From Microbacterium sp. CH12i (GTDB taxonomy: Bacteria > Actinomycetota > Actinomycetes > Actinomycetales > Microbacteriaceae), in contig NZ_JHET01000006.1 in assembly GCF_000685355.1 (NCBI RefSeq), forward strand, positions 124,001 to 188,000: a stretch of DNA of 64,000 nucleotides. Reading direction: 5' to 3'. The notes beneath the pieces were generated by a model, which was not told the DNA's origin, searched no databases, and saw only the letters and a program-made list of their open reading frames with translations. This document shows positions 47,318 to 55,980 of the stretch, one piece after another. The position numbers and the translations under genes are program-made. Position 1 is the first letter of the stretch. Each line of letters opens with the position of its first letter.

Positions 47318-47763
47318 TTGTCTATCTGGACACTTCGGCGCTCCTGCCCCTTGTGATCGCCGAACCAGGATCGCCGGTTTCAAAGCGGTTGTGGAAGGAC
47401 GCTCACGAGGTCGTCAGCACGCGTCTGGTTGTTGTTGAGGCTGCTGCCGCTCTCGCCCAAAGTGAAAGAATCGGGCGAACCTCGGCAGCCGCGCTGGCTG
47501 ATCATTTGGAAGAGGCTCAGCTGATCATTGCTGACGCCACGTTGCTAGATGTGACGACGACAGTGATCAATCGCGCGGCTGAGATAGCAGTAACGCGTGG
47601 TCTGCGCGGGTATGACGCTGTGCATCTTGCAACAGCCACGTTGATTCGAGCGCGGGACGTTGTGTTCGCTTCTGGCGACCAGCGTCTGCTCACTGCTGCC
47701 GCAGAGGAGAGGTTCACCACCGTGGACACGAGTGGCCGGGCGAACTCTGCGGCACCGGTGTGA
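47314..47763 (+). CDS. vapC: VapC-like PIN-domain ribonuclease toxin
   Basis: A 149-residue PIN-domain toxin. Acidic active-site residues are visible in MIVYLDTSALLPLVIAEPGS (Asp6), VVVEAAAALAQSE (Glu near 42), GYDAVHLATATLI (Asp near 98) and FASGDQRLLTAA (Asp near 120). It would cleave tRNA or rRNA when freed from its antitoxin. The start is TTG 47314, overlapping the antitoxin stop. It lies between tatD and rsmA, where a resuscitation factor gene (rpfB) is found in some relatives. Confidence 0.85.
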   Translation: MIVYLDTSALLPLVIAEPGSPVSKRLWKDAHEVVSTRLVVVEAAAALAQSERIGRTSAAALADHLEEAQLIIADATLLDVTTTVINRAAEIAVTRGLRGYDAVHLATATLIRARDVVFASGDQRLLTAAAEERFTTVDTSGRANSAAPV

Positions 47764-47788
47764 GCGCCAGATGGGGGAGAATGGCAGG

Positions 47789-48637
47789 ATGACTGTCACC
47801 CTGCTCGGCGCCTCCGAGATCCGTCGCCTCGCTGCCGAGCTTGACGTCACTCCGACGAAGAAGCTCGGGCAGAACTTCGTCGTCGACGCGAATACCGTCC
47901 GCAAGATCGTGCAGGTCGGCGCAGTCAAGGCGGGAGAGCGCGTCGTTGAGGTCGGCCCAGGGCTCGGCTCTCTCACCCTCGCGATCCTCGAGACCGGCGC
48001 ATCCGTCACCGCCGTTGAGATTGACCATCGCCTCGCCGCGCGGCTTCCTGAGACAGTTGCCGCGCACGGTGTGCCGGCGGATGCCCTGACCGTTGTGGAT
48101 GCTGACGCCCTCCGAGTCACCGAACTCCCTGGCGATCCGACGGTCCTTGTCGCAAACCTCCCGTACAACGTGTCGGTGCCGGTGCTGTTGCATTTCATGG
48201 AGACGTTCCCAAACCTGCAGCGTGGCGTCGTCATGGTGCAGGCAGAGGTCGGCGAACGACTCGCAGCACCCTCTGGCAGCAAGATCTACGGCACACCGAG
48301 CGTCAAGGCCGCCTGGTACGGCAGGTGGCTTCTTGGCGGCACAGTGTCGCGCCAAGTTTTCTGGCCAGTGCCGAACGTCGACAGCGTGCTGGTCGTCTTC
48401 GAACGATCGGATGAGGTGCGCGGAGACGAAGAACTCCGCCGCGCGACATTCCGCATCGTAGATGCCGCATTCCAACAGCGCCGCAAGATGCTGCGCCAGG
48501 CGCTGTCTGCTGTTCTCGGCGGCACGGCGGCCGAAGCATCTGCCGTGCTTGAGAAAGCCGGCGTCGCCCCGACCGCCCGCGGCGAGCAGCTCGACATCGA
48601 TGATTTCGTGCGCATCGCCCAGGCCTTGGACAGCTAA
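47789..48637 (+). CDS. rsmA: 16S rRNA (adenine1518/1519-N6)-dimethyltransferase
   Basis: A 282-residue KsgA-family methyltransferase. KKLGQNFVVDANTVRKIVQV, ERVVEVGPGLGSLTLAILET (motif I), VTAVEIDHRLAARLPE, VVDADALRV and VANLPYNVSVPVLLHFMETF (motif IV, N-L-P-Y) identify it. The C-terminal domain includes VFWPVPNVDSVLVVFER and FQQRRKMLRQALSAVL. It dimethylates two adenines of helix 45 in 16S rRNA. GAGAAT lies 6 nt before ATG 47789, consistent with leaderless initiation. Confidence 0.96.
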   Translation: MTVTLLGASEIRRLAAELDVTPTKKLGQNFVVDANTVRKIVQVGAVKAGERVVEVGPGLGSLTLAILETGASVTAVEIDHRLAARLPETVAAHGVPADALTVVDADALRVTELPGDPTVLVANLPYNVSVPVLLHFMETFPNLQRGVVMVQAEVGERLAAPSGSKIYGTPSVKAAWYGRWLLGGTVSRQVFWPVPNVDSVLVVFERSDEVRGDEELRRATFRIVDAAFQQRRKMLRQALSAVLGGTAAEASAVLEKAGVAPTARGEQLDIDDFVRIAQALDS

Positions 48638-48646
48638 CCTGGAGGC

Positions 48647-49713
48647 GTGACCGAAACGCCGCGCTTCCGCACCGATGTCCCTGAGATCCACCGCCCCTAT
48701 GCGGCGAAGGATGACCGCTACGACCAGTTCGAGTACCGTCAGGTAGGAACGTCTGGTCTCTACCTGCCGCCCATCTCGCTCGGGCTGTGGTGGAACTTCG
48801 GTGACAACATCCCGCTCGACAACCAGCGCACGCTCCTGCGCCACGCGTTCGATCGCGGCATCACACACTTCGATCTCGCGAACAACTACGGCCCGCCGTA
48901 CGGCTCGGCGGAGAAGAACTTCGGCCGTATCTTCGCCGAGGACTTCCGCCCGTACCGCGATGAGCTGATCATCTCGTCGAAGGCCGGCTGGGACATGTGG
49001 CCCGGCCCCTATGGCAACTTCGGCAGCCGCAAGTATCTCATCGCCAGCGCCGAGCAGTCGCTGAGCTCGATGGGTCTCGACTCGTCGACATTTTCTACTC
49101 GCACCGGGTCGACCCTGTCACTCCGATTGAAGAGACGGTCGGCGCCCTCGACACGCTGGTTCGTCAGGGTAAGGCCCTCTACGTCGGCATCTCGTCGTAC
49201 AGCGCCGAGCGCACCGCGAAGGCCGTCGAAGTCGCCCGCGAACTCGGCACGCCGCTGGTGATTCACCAGCCCTCGTACTCGATCCTCAACCGTTGGACTG
49301 AGGCTGAGCTCAACGACACGCTGCGCACCTCAGGCCTCGGCGCGATCGCCTTCACCCCACTGGCCCAGGGCCTGCTGACTGACAAGTACCTCGGCGATGG
49401 CACCGCAGATCGCGCCCAGAAGCGCGGCTCGATCTCGGAAAAGCCGCTTTCCGCCGACGGACTCAAGATCCTTCGCGGGCTCAATGACATCGCGAAGGAG
49501 CGTGGCCAGTCACTCGCGCAGATGGCCTTGCAGTGGACATTGCGCGATCCGGTGGTCGTCTCGGCCCTGATCGGCGCTTCGCGCACCGAGCAGCTCGACG
49601 AGAACATTGCCGCGCTCAACGGGCCAGCGTTCTCAGACGAGGAGCTGTCTCGCATCGACGCCCTCTCCAACGGCATCGATGTCGACCTGTGGGCGTCTTC
49701 GTCCACCCTCTGA
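48647..49713 (+). CDS. aldo/keto reductase (L-glyceraldehyde-3-phosphate reductase type), single-base frameshift
   Basis: An AKR14-like enzyme of about 355 residues. The first frame has YRQVGTSGLYLPPISLGLWW, HFDLANNYGPPYGSAEKNFG (catalytic Asp/Tyr) and ELIISSKAGWDMWPGPYGNF. The second has VDIFYSHRVDPVTPIEETVG, VGISSYSAERTAKAVEVARE and ALIGASRTEQLDENIAALNG. The switch is at about 49079-49086, where one restored base gives LDYVDIFYSHR. It reduces aldehydes such as methylglyoxal with NADPH. TAACCT (48635-48640) is 6 nt before GTG 48647, but GGAGG is also there, so either start mode is possible. It sits between rsmA and ispE. Confidence 0.82.
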
Positions 49714-49720
49714 GTCGATC

Positions 49721-50656
49721 ATGAGCCTCGCGGCGTTTCCCGAAGCGGTGCACGTTCGTGCGCCAGGGAAGATCAACGTCTACCTGGGCGTCGGTGCTCG
49801 CCATGACGACGGTTACCATGCCTTGGCGACCGTCTTTCAGGCGGTGTCGCTTTACGAGGACGTCATCGCCCGCGCAGACGACGACTTCTCGTTGAGCGTC
49901 TCCGGAGTCGCTGACCCTGCCAGCGTGCCGCTCGATGACCGCAATCTCGCGATGCGCGCAGCCAAGCTGCTCGCGACCGCGACCGGATACACCGGCGGGG
50001 TACACCTCGAGATTCGCAAGAGTGTGCCGGTGGCTGGCGGAATGGGCGGAGGGTCAGCGGATGCCGCGGCCGCCCTCGTTGCGTGTGATGCGCTGTGGGG
50101 CACCGGGCTGTCACCGCACCGCATGCATGAGTTGGCTGCCCGGCTCGGCGCTGACGTGCCGTTCGCGCTGCACGGCGGCACAGCTGTTGGCACTGGGCGC
50201 GGAGACCAGCTGAATCCGGCGCTGGCGCGCGGACGTTTCGATTGGGTGCTCGTCACGAGCGACGAGGGGCTGTCGACACCGGCGATTTACAGCCGCTTGG
50301 ATGTGCACAGGGCTGAGAGTGGTGCCCTCGCCGATGATCCGCCGCTGTCGCTGGACGTGCCGATCACCGTGCTGCAGGCGCTGCGCGCTGGCGACCCGCA
50401 TTCACTCGCAGCGTGCATGTACAACGACCTTGAGGTGCCTGCTTTGCTCGAGCGTCCGACTCTCGACGACATAATCAACGAAGGTCTGCGTGCTGGTGCG
50501 TTGAGCGGTATTGTCTCGGGATCCGGGCCCACCGTCGCTTTCCTGTGTGAGACACCGGAAATTGCACAGCTTGTGCAGAACGAGCTCGCAGTATCTGGGC
50601 GCACCGCGTTGCACGTACACGGACCGGTGCCAGGGGCCCGCATCATCTCGGCGTGA
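49721..50656 (+). CDS. ispE: 4-diphosphocytidyl-2-C-methyl-D-erythritol kinase
   Basis: A 311-residue GHMP kinase of the MEP isoprenoid pathway. The opening is VHVRAPGKINVYLGVGARHD, the phosphate loop PVAGGMGGGSADAAAALVAC, and the C-terminal motif ALSGIVSGSGPTVAFLCETP. The ADPFALHGGT-like region reads GADVPFALHGGTAVGTGRGD. It phosphorylates CDP-ME. I use ATG 49721 (MSLAAFPEAVHVRAPGK); the upstream extension overlaps the aldo/keto reductase gene. Confidence 0.95.
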   Translation: MSLAAFPEAVHVRAPGKINVYLGVGARHDDGYHALATVFQAVSLYEDVIARADDDFSLSVSGVADPASVPLDDRNLAMRAAKLLATATGYTGGVHLEIRKSVPVAGGMGGGSADAAAALVACDALWGTGLSPHRMHELAARLGADVPFALHGGTAVGTGRGDQLNPALARGRFDWVLVTSDEGLSTPAIYSRLDVHRAESGALADDPPLSLDVPITVLQALRAGDPHSLAACMYNDLEVPALLERPTLDDIINEGLRAGALSGIVSGSGPTVAFLCETPEIAQLVQNELAVSGRTALHVHGPVPGARIISA

Positions 50657-50725
50657 TGCACTCTGCGGGTACGGGGGTCATAATGGAGGTTGATGTGACC
50701 GTGCACACGCAAAGGAGGCGATGCG

Positions 50726-51739
50726 ATGGCAGCCTCCGGCGAACGCGCACGGGTGCCCAGCATCCGCGACGTCGCGCGCCTCGCCGGCGTATCGCACCAG
50801 ACGGTTTCGCGGGTCCTGAACGACCACCCCAGCATCCGGCCCGAAACCAAGCAACGCGTGCTCGATTCCATTCGGGCGCTCGACTACCGTCCCAACCTCG
50901 CCGCACGCGCGCTTGTGACGAGTCGCTCGCACACGATCGGAGTTCTGTCGGCGACGGTTGGTGAGTTCGGGCCGACATCGTCCATCGCGAGCATCGAGGA
51001 TGCTGCGCGGGCCGAGGGGTACTCGGTCACCACGGTGAATCTGCCGACGACGACGCCGGAGGCGATCGGTGAAGCCATCCGTCAGCTGACTCGCGAGCAA
51101 GTCAGCGGAATCGTCGCCCTCGCCCCGCAAGTGCGGGTGTTCAACGTGCTCCGCGGTATGGCTGTGGGAGCGCCGATCGTCAGTCTGCAGGCAGCCTCGG
51201 GGGCGGACGGGTTCAGTCTGTCCTCCGATCAGGTAGCCGGAGCCCGTGCGATCACTGAGCACCTCATTTCGTTGGGCCACAGCGAAATTCTGCATCTCGC
51301 TGGCCCTCAAGATTGGATCGAGGCCGAATCGCGCATGCGCGGCTATCTCGATGCGCTGCGTGAGGCGGATTTGCCGACCTTCTCACCGATCCGGGGCGAT
51401 TGGACGGCCGACTTCGGCTATTTCGCTGGCACTGAGCTTGCTCGACGCGCGGACTTCACCGCTGTGTTCGCGGCAAACGATCTCATGGCGATCGGGCTCA
51501 TGCACGGATTCCGCGATGCCGGAATCGACGTACCGCGCCAAGTCAGCGTCGTCGGCTTCGATGACATTCCGGTCGCCGCACACGTCTGGCCGCCGCTCAC
51601 TACCGTGCATCAGGATTTCCCTACGCTGGGGCGGCGGGCAGTCGACATCCTGCTCGCAGAGATCCGTGGCGAAATGGTGCCCGAGTTTGCGTCTGTGCTG
51701 CCGCAGATGCGACTGCGCTCATCAAGCGCATCTCGATAA
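50726..51739 (+). CDS. LacI-family transcriptional regulator
   Basis: A 337-residue repressor. The helix-turn-helix is PSIRDVARLAGVSHQTVSRV followed by LNDHPSIRPETKQRVLDSIR, the hinge YRPNLAARALVTSRSHTIGV, and the sugar-binding fold shows GHSEILHLAGPQDWIEAESR, VFAANDLMAIGLMHGFRDAG and VVGFDDIPVAAHVWPPLTTV. It has a strong SD (AAAGGAGG) before ATG 50726. It lies directly before the monosaccharide importer operon, whose promoter carries an inverted repeat, and most likely represses it until a sugar binds. Confidence 0.92.
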   Translation: MAASGERARVPSIRDVARLAGVSHQTVSRVLNDHPSIRPETKQRVLDSIRALDYRPNLAARALVTSRSHTIGVLSATVGEFGPTSSIASIEDAARAEGYSVTTVNLPTTTPEAIGEAIRQLTREQVSGIVALAPQVRVFNVLRGMAVGAPIVSLQAASGADGFSLSSDQVAGARAITEHLISLGHSEILHLAGPQDWIEAESRMRGYLDALREADLPTFSPIRGDWTADFGYFAGTELARRADFTAVFAANDLMAIGLMHGFRDAGIDVPRQVSVVGFDDIPVAAHVWPPLTTVHQDFPTLGRRAVDILLAEIRGEMVPEFASVLPQMRLRSSSASR

Positions 51740-51761
51740 CGCAACGAGAAATGATCTCCAC

Positions 51762-51790
51762 TTGACACCGGAGATCGGAAGGCGCAATAT
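51762..51790 (+). promoter_or_regulatory. promoter of the monosaccharide importer operon
   Basis: A perfect -35 TTGACA (51762-51767), a 17-nt spacer and a weaker -10 CAATAT (51785-51790), about 58 nt before GTG 51848. It is one of the few promoters here with a consensus -35. Confidence 0.55.
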
Positions 51791-51804
51791 TGTGTCTCAT
51801 GTGA

Positions 51805-51827
51805 ACGGTCACATTGAGAGTGACCGT
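51805..51827. promoter_or_regulatory. inverted-repeat operator for the LacI regulator (candidate)
   Basis: ACGGTCAC (51805-51812) and GTGACCGT (51820-51827) are perfect 8-nt inverted repeats with a 7-nt spacer, just downstream of the promoter, a position from which a bound repressor would block initiation. Confidence 0.55.
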
Positions 51828-51847
51828 CAAAGTATCGAGGAAGATCC

Positions 51848-53416
51848 GTGACCAGCACAGCAGCGATGCCCTCCGTGGCAGGGCCGATCTTGGAGATGCG
51901 CAGCATCACCAAGGAGTTCCCGGGAGTGAAGGCACTCTCAGATGTGTCGATCTCCGTCAGATCGGGCGAAATTCACGCCATCTGCGGCGAGAACGGCGCT
52001 GGCAAGTCCACCCTCATGAAGGTTCTCTCCGGTGTATATCCGTACGAACCTACGACGGTGACATCCTGCTGTACGGCGAGGAACAGCGCTTCAAGGACAT
52101 CGCAGCCAGCGAACAGGCCGGGATTGCGATCATCCATCAAGAACTCGCACTCATCCCCGAACTTTCAATTACCGAGAACATCTTCCTCGGCAATGAGATC
52201 TCCCAGTTCGGCACGATCGACTGGCGCGCAGCGAAAACGCGCGCAATCGAGCTGCTCGCTCGAGTCGGTCTTCGCGAGGATCCTGACCTTGCCGTCAAGC
52301 ACCTCGGCGTCGGCAAGCAGCAGCTCATCGAAATTGCCAAGGCTCTCAACAAGGACGTACGTCTGCTTATTCTCGACGAGCCCACCGCCGCCCTCAACGA
52401 AAAACGACTCTCAGCACCTCCTCGACCTCATCCTCGGACTTAAGGCCAAGGGCATCGCGTCGATCATGATCAGCCACAAGCTCAACGAGATCGAGCAGAT
52501 CGCCGACGAGATCACGATCATCCGCGACGGACGCACCGTCGAGACGCTGGACGTCACTCGCGGCGAGATCAATGAAGACCGCATCATTCGCGGCATGGTT
52601 GGCCGCTCGCTGGAAAGCCGTTACCCGGATCGCACCCCAGAGATCGGTGAAGTCTTCTTCGAGGTCAAGGACTGGGTTGTTCAGCATCCCACCGTCGCCG
52701 AGCGCATGGTCGTCAAGGGCTCCAGCATCAACGTCCGTCGCGGCGAAGTCGTCGGCTTTGCCGGTCTCATGGGTGCGGGGCGAACCGAGTTCGCTCGCAG
52801 CATCTTCGGCCGCTCCTACGGCACATTCCTCAGCGGGCAGATGTTCAAAGACGGCGAGGAAGTTGAACTTCGCGACGTCGCCAGCGCCATCCGTCACGGA
52901 CTGGCGTATGTCAGTGAGGATCGAAAGAGCCTGGGGCTGAACCTGCTCGACACGATCAAGCGCTCGATCGTCTCCGCCAAGCTGTCGAAGATCGCCCGGC
53001 GCGGCGTCGTCGATGACCGCGAGGAGTTTGCGGTTGCCGAGCGGTACCGCAAGGCCCTGCGCATCAAGACGCCGAGCGTAGAAGAGGGCGTCGCAAAGCT
53101 TTCGGGCGGAAACCAGCAGAAAGTCGTTCTCGCCAAGTGGATGTTTACCGACCCCGATCTGCTGATCCTCGACGAGCCCACCCGCGGGATCGATGTCGGC
53201 GCGAAATACGAGATCTATTCGATCATCAATGAGCTCGCCGCATCCGGTAAGGGCGTCATCGTGATCTCCAGCGAACTGCCTGAACTGATGGGTATCTCCG
53301 ACCGCATTTACACGATCTTCGAGGGGCGAGTCACCGACTGCATCTCTGCTGATCAGGCCACTCCGGAGGCGCTCATGCGCAGCATGACCTCCACGAACCA
53401 GAAAGCGACCGCATGA
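51848..53416 (+). CDS. mmsA: multiple monosaccharide ABC transporter ATPase (MmsA/GguA type), two opposite single-base indels
   Basis: A 522-residue double-ATPase of the sugar (CUT2) type. First domain: [27 protein letters not shown], then in a second frame [60 protein letters not shown] and [12 protein letters not shown]. Then back in the first frame: [16 protein letters not shown]. Second domain: [34 protein letters not shown] and [21 protein letters not shown] one-base deletion at about 52044-52047 and a one-base insertion in an A-run at about 52400-52404 cancel out. Both ATPase halves drive sugar import with MmsB and ChvE. Confidence 0.88.
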   Translation: MTSTAAMPSVAGPILEMRSITKEFPGVKALSDVSISVRSGEIHAICGENGAGKSTLMKVLSGVYPYEPTTVTSCCTARNSASRTSQPANRPGLRSSIKNSHSSPNFQLPRTSSSAMRSPSSARSTGAQRKRAQSSCSLESVFARILTLPSSTSASASSSSSKLPRLSTRTYVCLFSTSPPPPSTKNDSQHLLDLILGLKAKGIASIMISHKLNEIEQIADEITIIRDGRTVETLDVTRGEINEDRIIRGMVGRSLESRYPDRTPEIGEVFFEVKDWVVQHPTVAERMVVKGSSINVRRGEVVGFAGLMGAGRTEFARSIFGRSYGTFLSGQMFKDGEEVELRDVASAIRHGLAYVSEDRKSLGLNLLDTIKRSIVSAKLSKIARRGVVDDREEFAVAERYRKALRIKTPSVEEGVAKLSGGNQQKVVLAKWMFTDPDLLILDEPTRGIDVGAKYEIYSIINELAASGKGVIVISSELPELMGISDRIYTIFEGRVTDCISADQATPEALMRSMTSTNQKATA

Positions 53417-54726
53417 GCACCACGACAACCGAGACCGAGAAGCGGGGCTTCCACTTCGGCGACATCAGGAAGATGTTCGGCGGGGGATCCTCGTCGCTAC
53501 GCCAGTTCGGCATCCTCGGCAGCCTGGTCGCGATCATCATCATTTTCCAGGTGCTGACTCTCGTGTTCAAGGGCCAGGGGCTGACGCTCTCGTCCGGCAA
53601 CCTGATCAACGTCATCAACCAGTACTCCTACATTCTGATCCTCGCGATCGGCATGGTGATGGTCATCATCATGGGTCATATCGACCTGTCGGTCGGTTCT
53701 GTCGCTGCGTTCACGGGCATTATCGTCGCGAAGTCGATGGCCGAATGGAACCTTCCTTGGCCGCTCGCGATCGTCCTCGGGCTGGTAGTCGGCGCTCTGG
53801 TCGGCGCATGGCAGGGTTTCTGGGTTGCCTATATCGGCGTGCCCGCATTCATCGTGACACTCGCCGGAATGCTGCTGTTCCGCGGGGCGAACCAGTGGGT
53901 CGGCGATTCGCAGTCGATTCCCGTGCCGGAGGGGTTTCAGCAAATCGGCGCCGGGTACCTCCCCGAGATCGGCGGACCGTTCCAGTTCAACGTGCTCACC
54001 ATGTTGCTCGCGATCCTCGCAGCTGCATGGGTCATCTTCTGGGAGCTGCGCACCCGCCGGATACAGGCGAAAATGGGTTCAGATCGCGCGCCGCTCTGGG
54101 TGAGCACGACCAAGGTCGTCCTGCTATCGATCGTCATTCTCGTCGCGGGTTGGCTGTTCGCAAACGGTCGCCCTGGAACGAGCTTCCCGATCTCGGGACT
54201 CATTCTGCTTGCGCTGGTCATCCTCTACTCATTCATCACACAGAGTACGGTGTTCGGTCGACACATCTATGCAGTTGGCGGTAACCGTCAGGCCGCCCGT
54301 CTGTCGGGCGTGAAGGATCGCAAGGTCGACTTCTTCGTGATGATGAACATGTCGATGCTCGCGGCCGTCGCCGGAATGATCTATGTCGCCCGCGCCACAG
54401 CCTCCGGCCCTCAGGACGGAAACGGCTGGGAGCTGGATGCGATCGCTTCGGTATTCATCGGTGGCGCTGCGGTATCCGGCGGTATCGGCACGGTGATCGG
54501 GTCGATCATTGGTGGCCTTGTCATGGCGTTCCTGAACAACGGGCTGCAGCTGCTCGGTGCTGGTGCCGACGTCGTCTCGATGATCAAGGGACTCGTGCTC
54601 CTATTCGCCGTCGGCATCGATGTCTGGAACAAGCAGCAGGGCCGCCCCTCTCTGATCGGGCTCATGACCCGCAGGCGCAACCGCCCGGATGCCGCAAATC
54701 TCACTGACTTTCCGCAACCCAAGTAA
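53413..54726 (+). CDS. mmsB: multiple monosaccharide ABC transporter permease (MmsB/GguB type)
   Basis: A 437-residue permease, longer than ribose-type permeases, as GguB/XylH proteins are. Helices include FGILGSLVAIIIIFQVLTLV and QYSYILILAIGMVMVIIMG followed by HIDLSVGSVAAFTG, the CUT2 signature. An extra loop near residues 155-185 carries NQWVGDSQSIPVPEGFQQIG. The C-terminal GGAAVSGGIGTVIGSIIGGL and LFAVGIDVWNKQQGRPS close it. It overlaps mmsA by 4 nt. Confidence 0.93.
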   Translation: MSTTTTETEKRGFHFGDIRKMFGGGSSSLRQFGILGSLVAIIIIFQVLTLVFKGQGLTLSSGNLINVINQYSYILILAIGMVMVIIMGHIDLSVGSVAAFTGIIVAKSMAEWNLPWPLAIVLGLVVGALVGAWQGFWVAYIGVPAFIVTLAGMLLFRGANQWVGDSQSIPVPEGFQQIGAGYLPEIGGPFQFNVLTMLLAILAAAWVIFWELRTRRIQAKMGSDRAPLWVSTTKVVLLSIVILVAGWLFANGRPGTSFPISGLILLALVILYSFITQSTVFGRHIYAVGGNRQAARLSGVKDRKVDFFVMMNMSMLAAVAGMIYVARATASGPQDGNGWELDAIASVFIGGAAVSGGIGTVIGSIIGGLVMAFLNNGLQLLGAGADVVSMIKGLVLLFAVGIDVWNKQQGRPSLIGLMTRRRNRPDAANLTDFPQPK

Positions 54727-54766
54727 CCGCACCAACCAATAGAGATCACACAGAGAAAGAGACCCC

Positions 54767-55885
54767 ATGAAGAAAATTGCATTTGCGGCGACAGCGTTGG
54801 TCGCCGCGACAGCTCTCGCCCTTACCGGCTGCTCTGGTGAGCGCGGCGGCGACGCCGGCACAGCATCCGGTGAGCCGGCCGCCGCCGGATTCGAAGCAGG
54901 ATCGACAATCGGTGTCGCACTGCCTGACAAGACCAGTGAGAACTGGGTCCTCGCAGGACAGCTGTTCACCGACGGACTCGAGAAGGCGGGCTTCAAAGCA
55001 GACGTCCAGTACGCCCCGGCGAGCAACACCGTCGCGGAACAGCAGAACCAGATCCAGGCGATGGTAACGGGCGGCGCAAAGGTCATCATCATCGGTGCCA
55101 AGGATGGCAAGCAGCTCGCTACCCAGGTGCAGGCTGCCCAGGATGCTGGCGTCTACGTGATCGCATACGACCGCCTCATCGAGAACACCAAGGCAGTCGA
55201 CTACTACGTCGCGTTCGACAACTTCAAGGTCGGCCAGCTGCAGGGCCAGGCTCTGCTGGACGGTCTTGCTGAGCGTGCCGGACATGATGCGCCGTACAAC
55301 ATCGAGCTCTTCTCCGGCTCGCCGGACGACGCCAACTCGGCCGTGTTCTTCAACGGTGCGATGGACGTCCTCCAGCCGAAGATCGACGATGGCACTCTCG
55401 TCGTCAGCTCTGGTCAGACCGAGATCGCGCAGACCGCGACCGAAGGCTGGAAGGCAGAGAACGCTCAGCGTCGGATGGACTCGCTGCTCACTTCGACCTA
55501 CGGCACTGCCGAGCTCGACGGCGTTCTGTCGCCGAACGACACGCTCGCCCGCGCCATCATCACCTCGGTGCAGCAGGCCGGAAAGACTGTTCCGGTCGTC
55601 ACCGGTCAGGACTCCGAGGTCGAGTCGGTGAAGTCGATCATGGAGGGCATCCAGTACTCCACGATCAACAAGGACACCGCGCTCCTCGTCGAGCAGTCGA
55701 TCAAGATGGTCGGCCAGCTCCAGAAGGGCGAAAAGGTCGATGTCAACGACGAAAAGCAGTACGACAACGGTGTGAAGATCGTTCCGGCCTACCTGCTTGA
55801 CCCGATTATCGTGACGAAGGCAAACGCTGCCGAGGCTTACGCCAACGTGCCGAGCCTGCTTGAGATTGTGAACTCGTTCAAGTAA
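54767..55885 (+). CDS. chvE: multiple monosaccharide-binding lipoprotein (ChvE type)
   Basis: A 372-residue binding protein. It has the lipoprotein signal KKIAFAATALVAATALALTG then Cys at the lipobox TGC, GVALPDKTSENWVLAGQLFT, AMVTGGAKVIIIGAKDGKQL, VYVIAYDRLIENTKAVDYYV and LIGTNDA-like region LSPNDTLARAIITSVQQAG with VVTGQDSEVESVKSIMEGIQ. ChvE-type proteins bind several aldoses (for example galactose, arabinose, xylose, glucose). It is the last importer gene, 40 nt after mmsB, and is followed by a strong terminator. Confidence 0.92.
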   Translation: MKKIAFAATALVAATALALTGCSGERGGDAGTASGEPAAAGFEAGSTIGVALPDKTSENWVLAGQLFTDGLEKAGFKADVQYAPASNTVAEQQNQIQAMVTGGAKVIIIGAKDGKQLATQVQAAQDAGVYVIAYDRLIENTKAVDYYVAFDNFKVGQLQGQALLDGLAERAGHDAPYNIELFSGSPDDANSAVFFNGAMDVLQPKIDDGTLVVSSGQTEIAQTATEGWKAENAQRRMDSLLTSTYGTAELDGVLSPNDTLARAIITSVQQAGKTVPVVTGQDSEVESVKSIMEGIQYSTINKDTALLVEQSIKMVGQLQKGEKVDVNDEKQYDNGVKIVPAYLLDPIIVTKANAAEAYANVPSLLEIVNSFK

Positions 55886-55903
55886 TACGCACGACTCATC
55901 AGG

Positions 55904-55937
55904 AAGAGCCGCGCAGCCGTTTGGCTGAGCGGCTCTT
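55904..55937 (+). terminator. intrinsic terminator after chvE
   Basis: AAGAGCCGC (55904-55912) pairs with GCGGCTCTT (55929-55937); an inner stem CAGCC/GGCTG encloses a 4-nt loop. The hairpin begins 19 nt after the chvE stop. The following T-run is short (TTCTCGT). Confidence 0.8.
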
Positions 55938-55968
55938 CTCGTGAGACCTCGCCCACATGCAAAAATCA

Positions 55969-55974
55969 TATTAT
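55969..55974 (+). promoter_or_regulatory. -10 element TATTAT for the FGGY kinase
   Basis: TATTAT followed by 6 nt and ATG 55981. It selects this ATG over the in-frame ATG at 55957, which would lie upstream of the promoter. Confidence 0.5.
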
Positions 55975-55980
55975 TGCGAC

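Noticed and set aside
48641..48646. GGAGGC before the aldo/keto reductase as proof of SD-led translation
   Set aside because: It is only 2-6 nt from the GTG, shorter than optimal, and coincides with the 6-nt spacer of TAACCT. Both modes remain possible.
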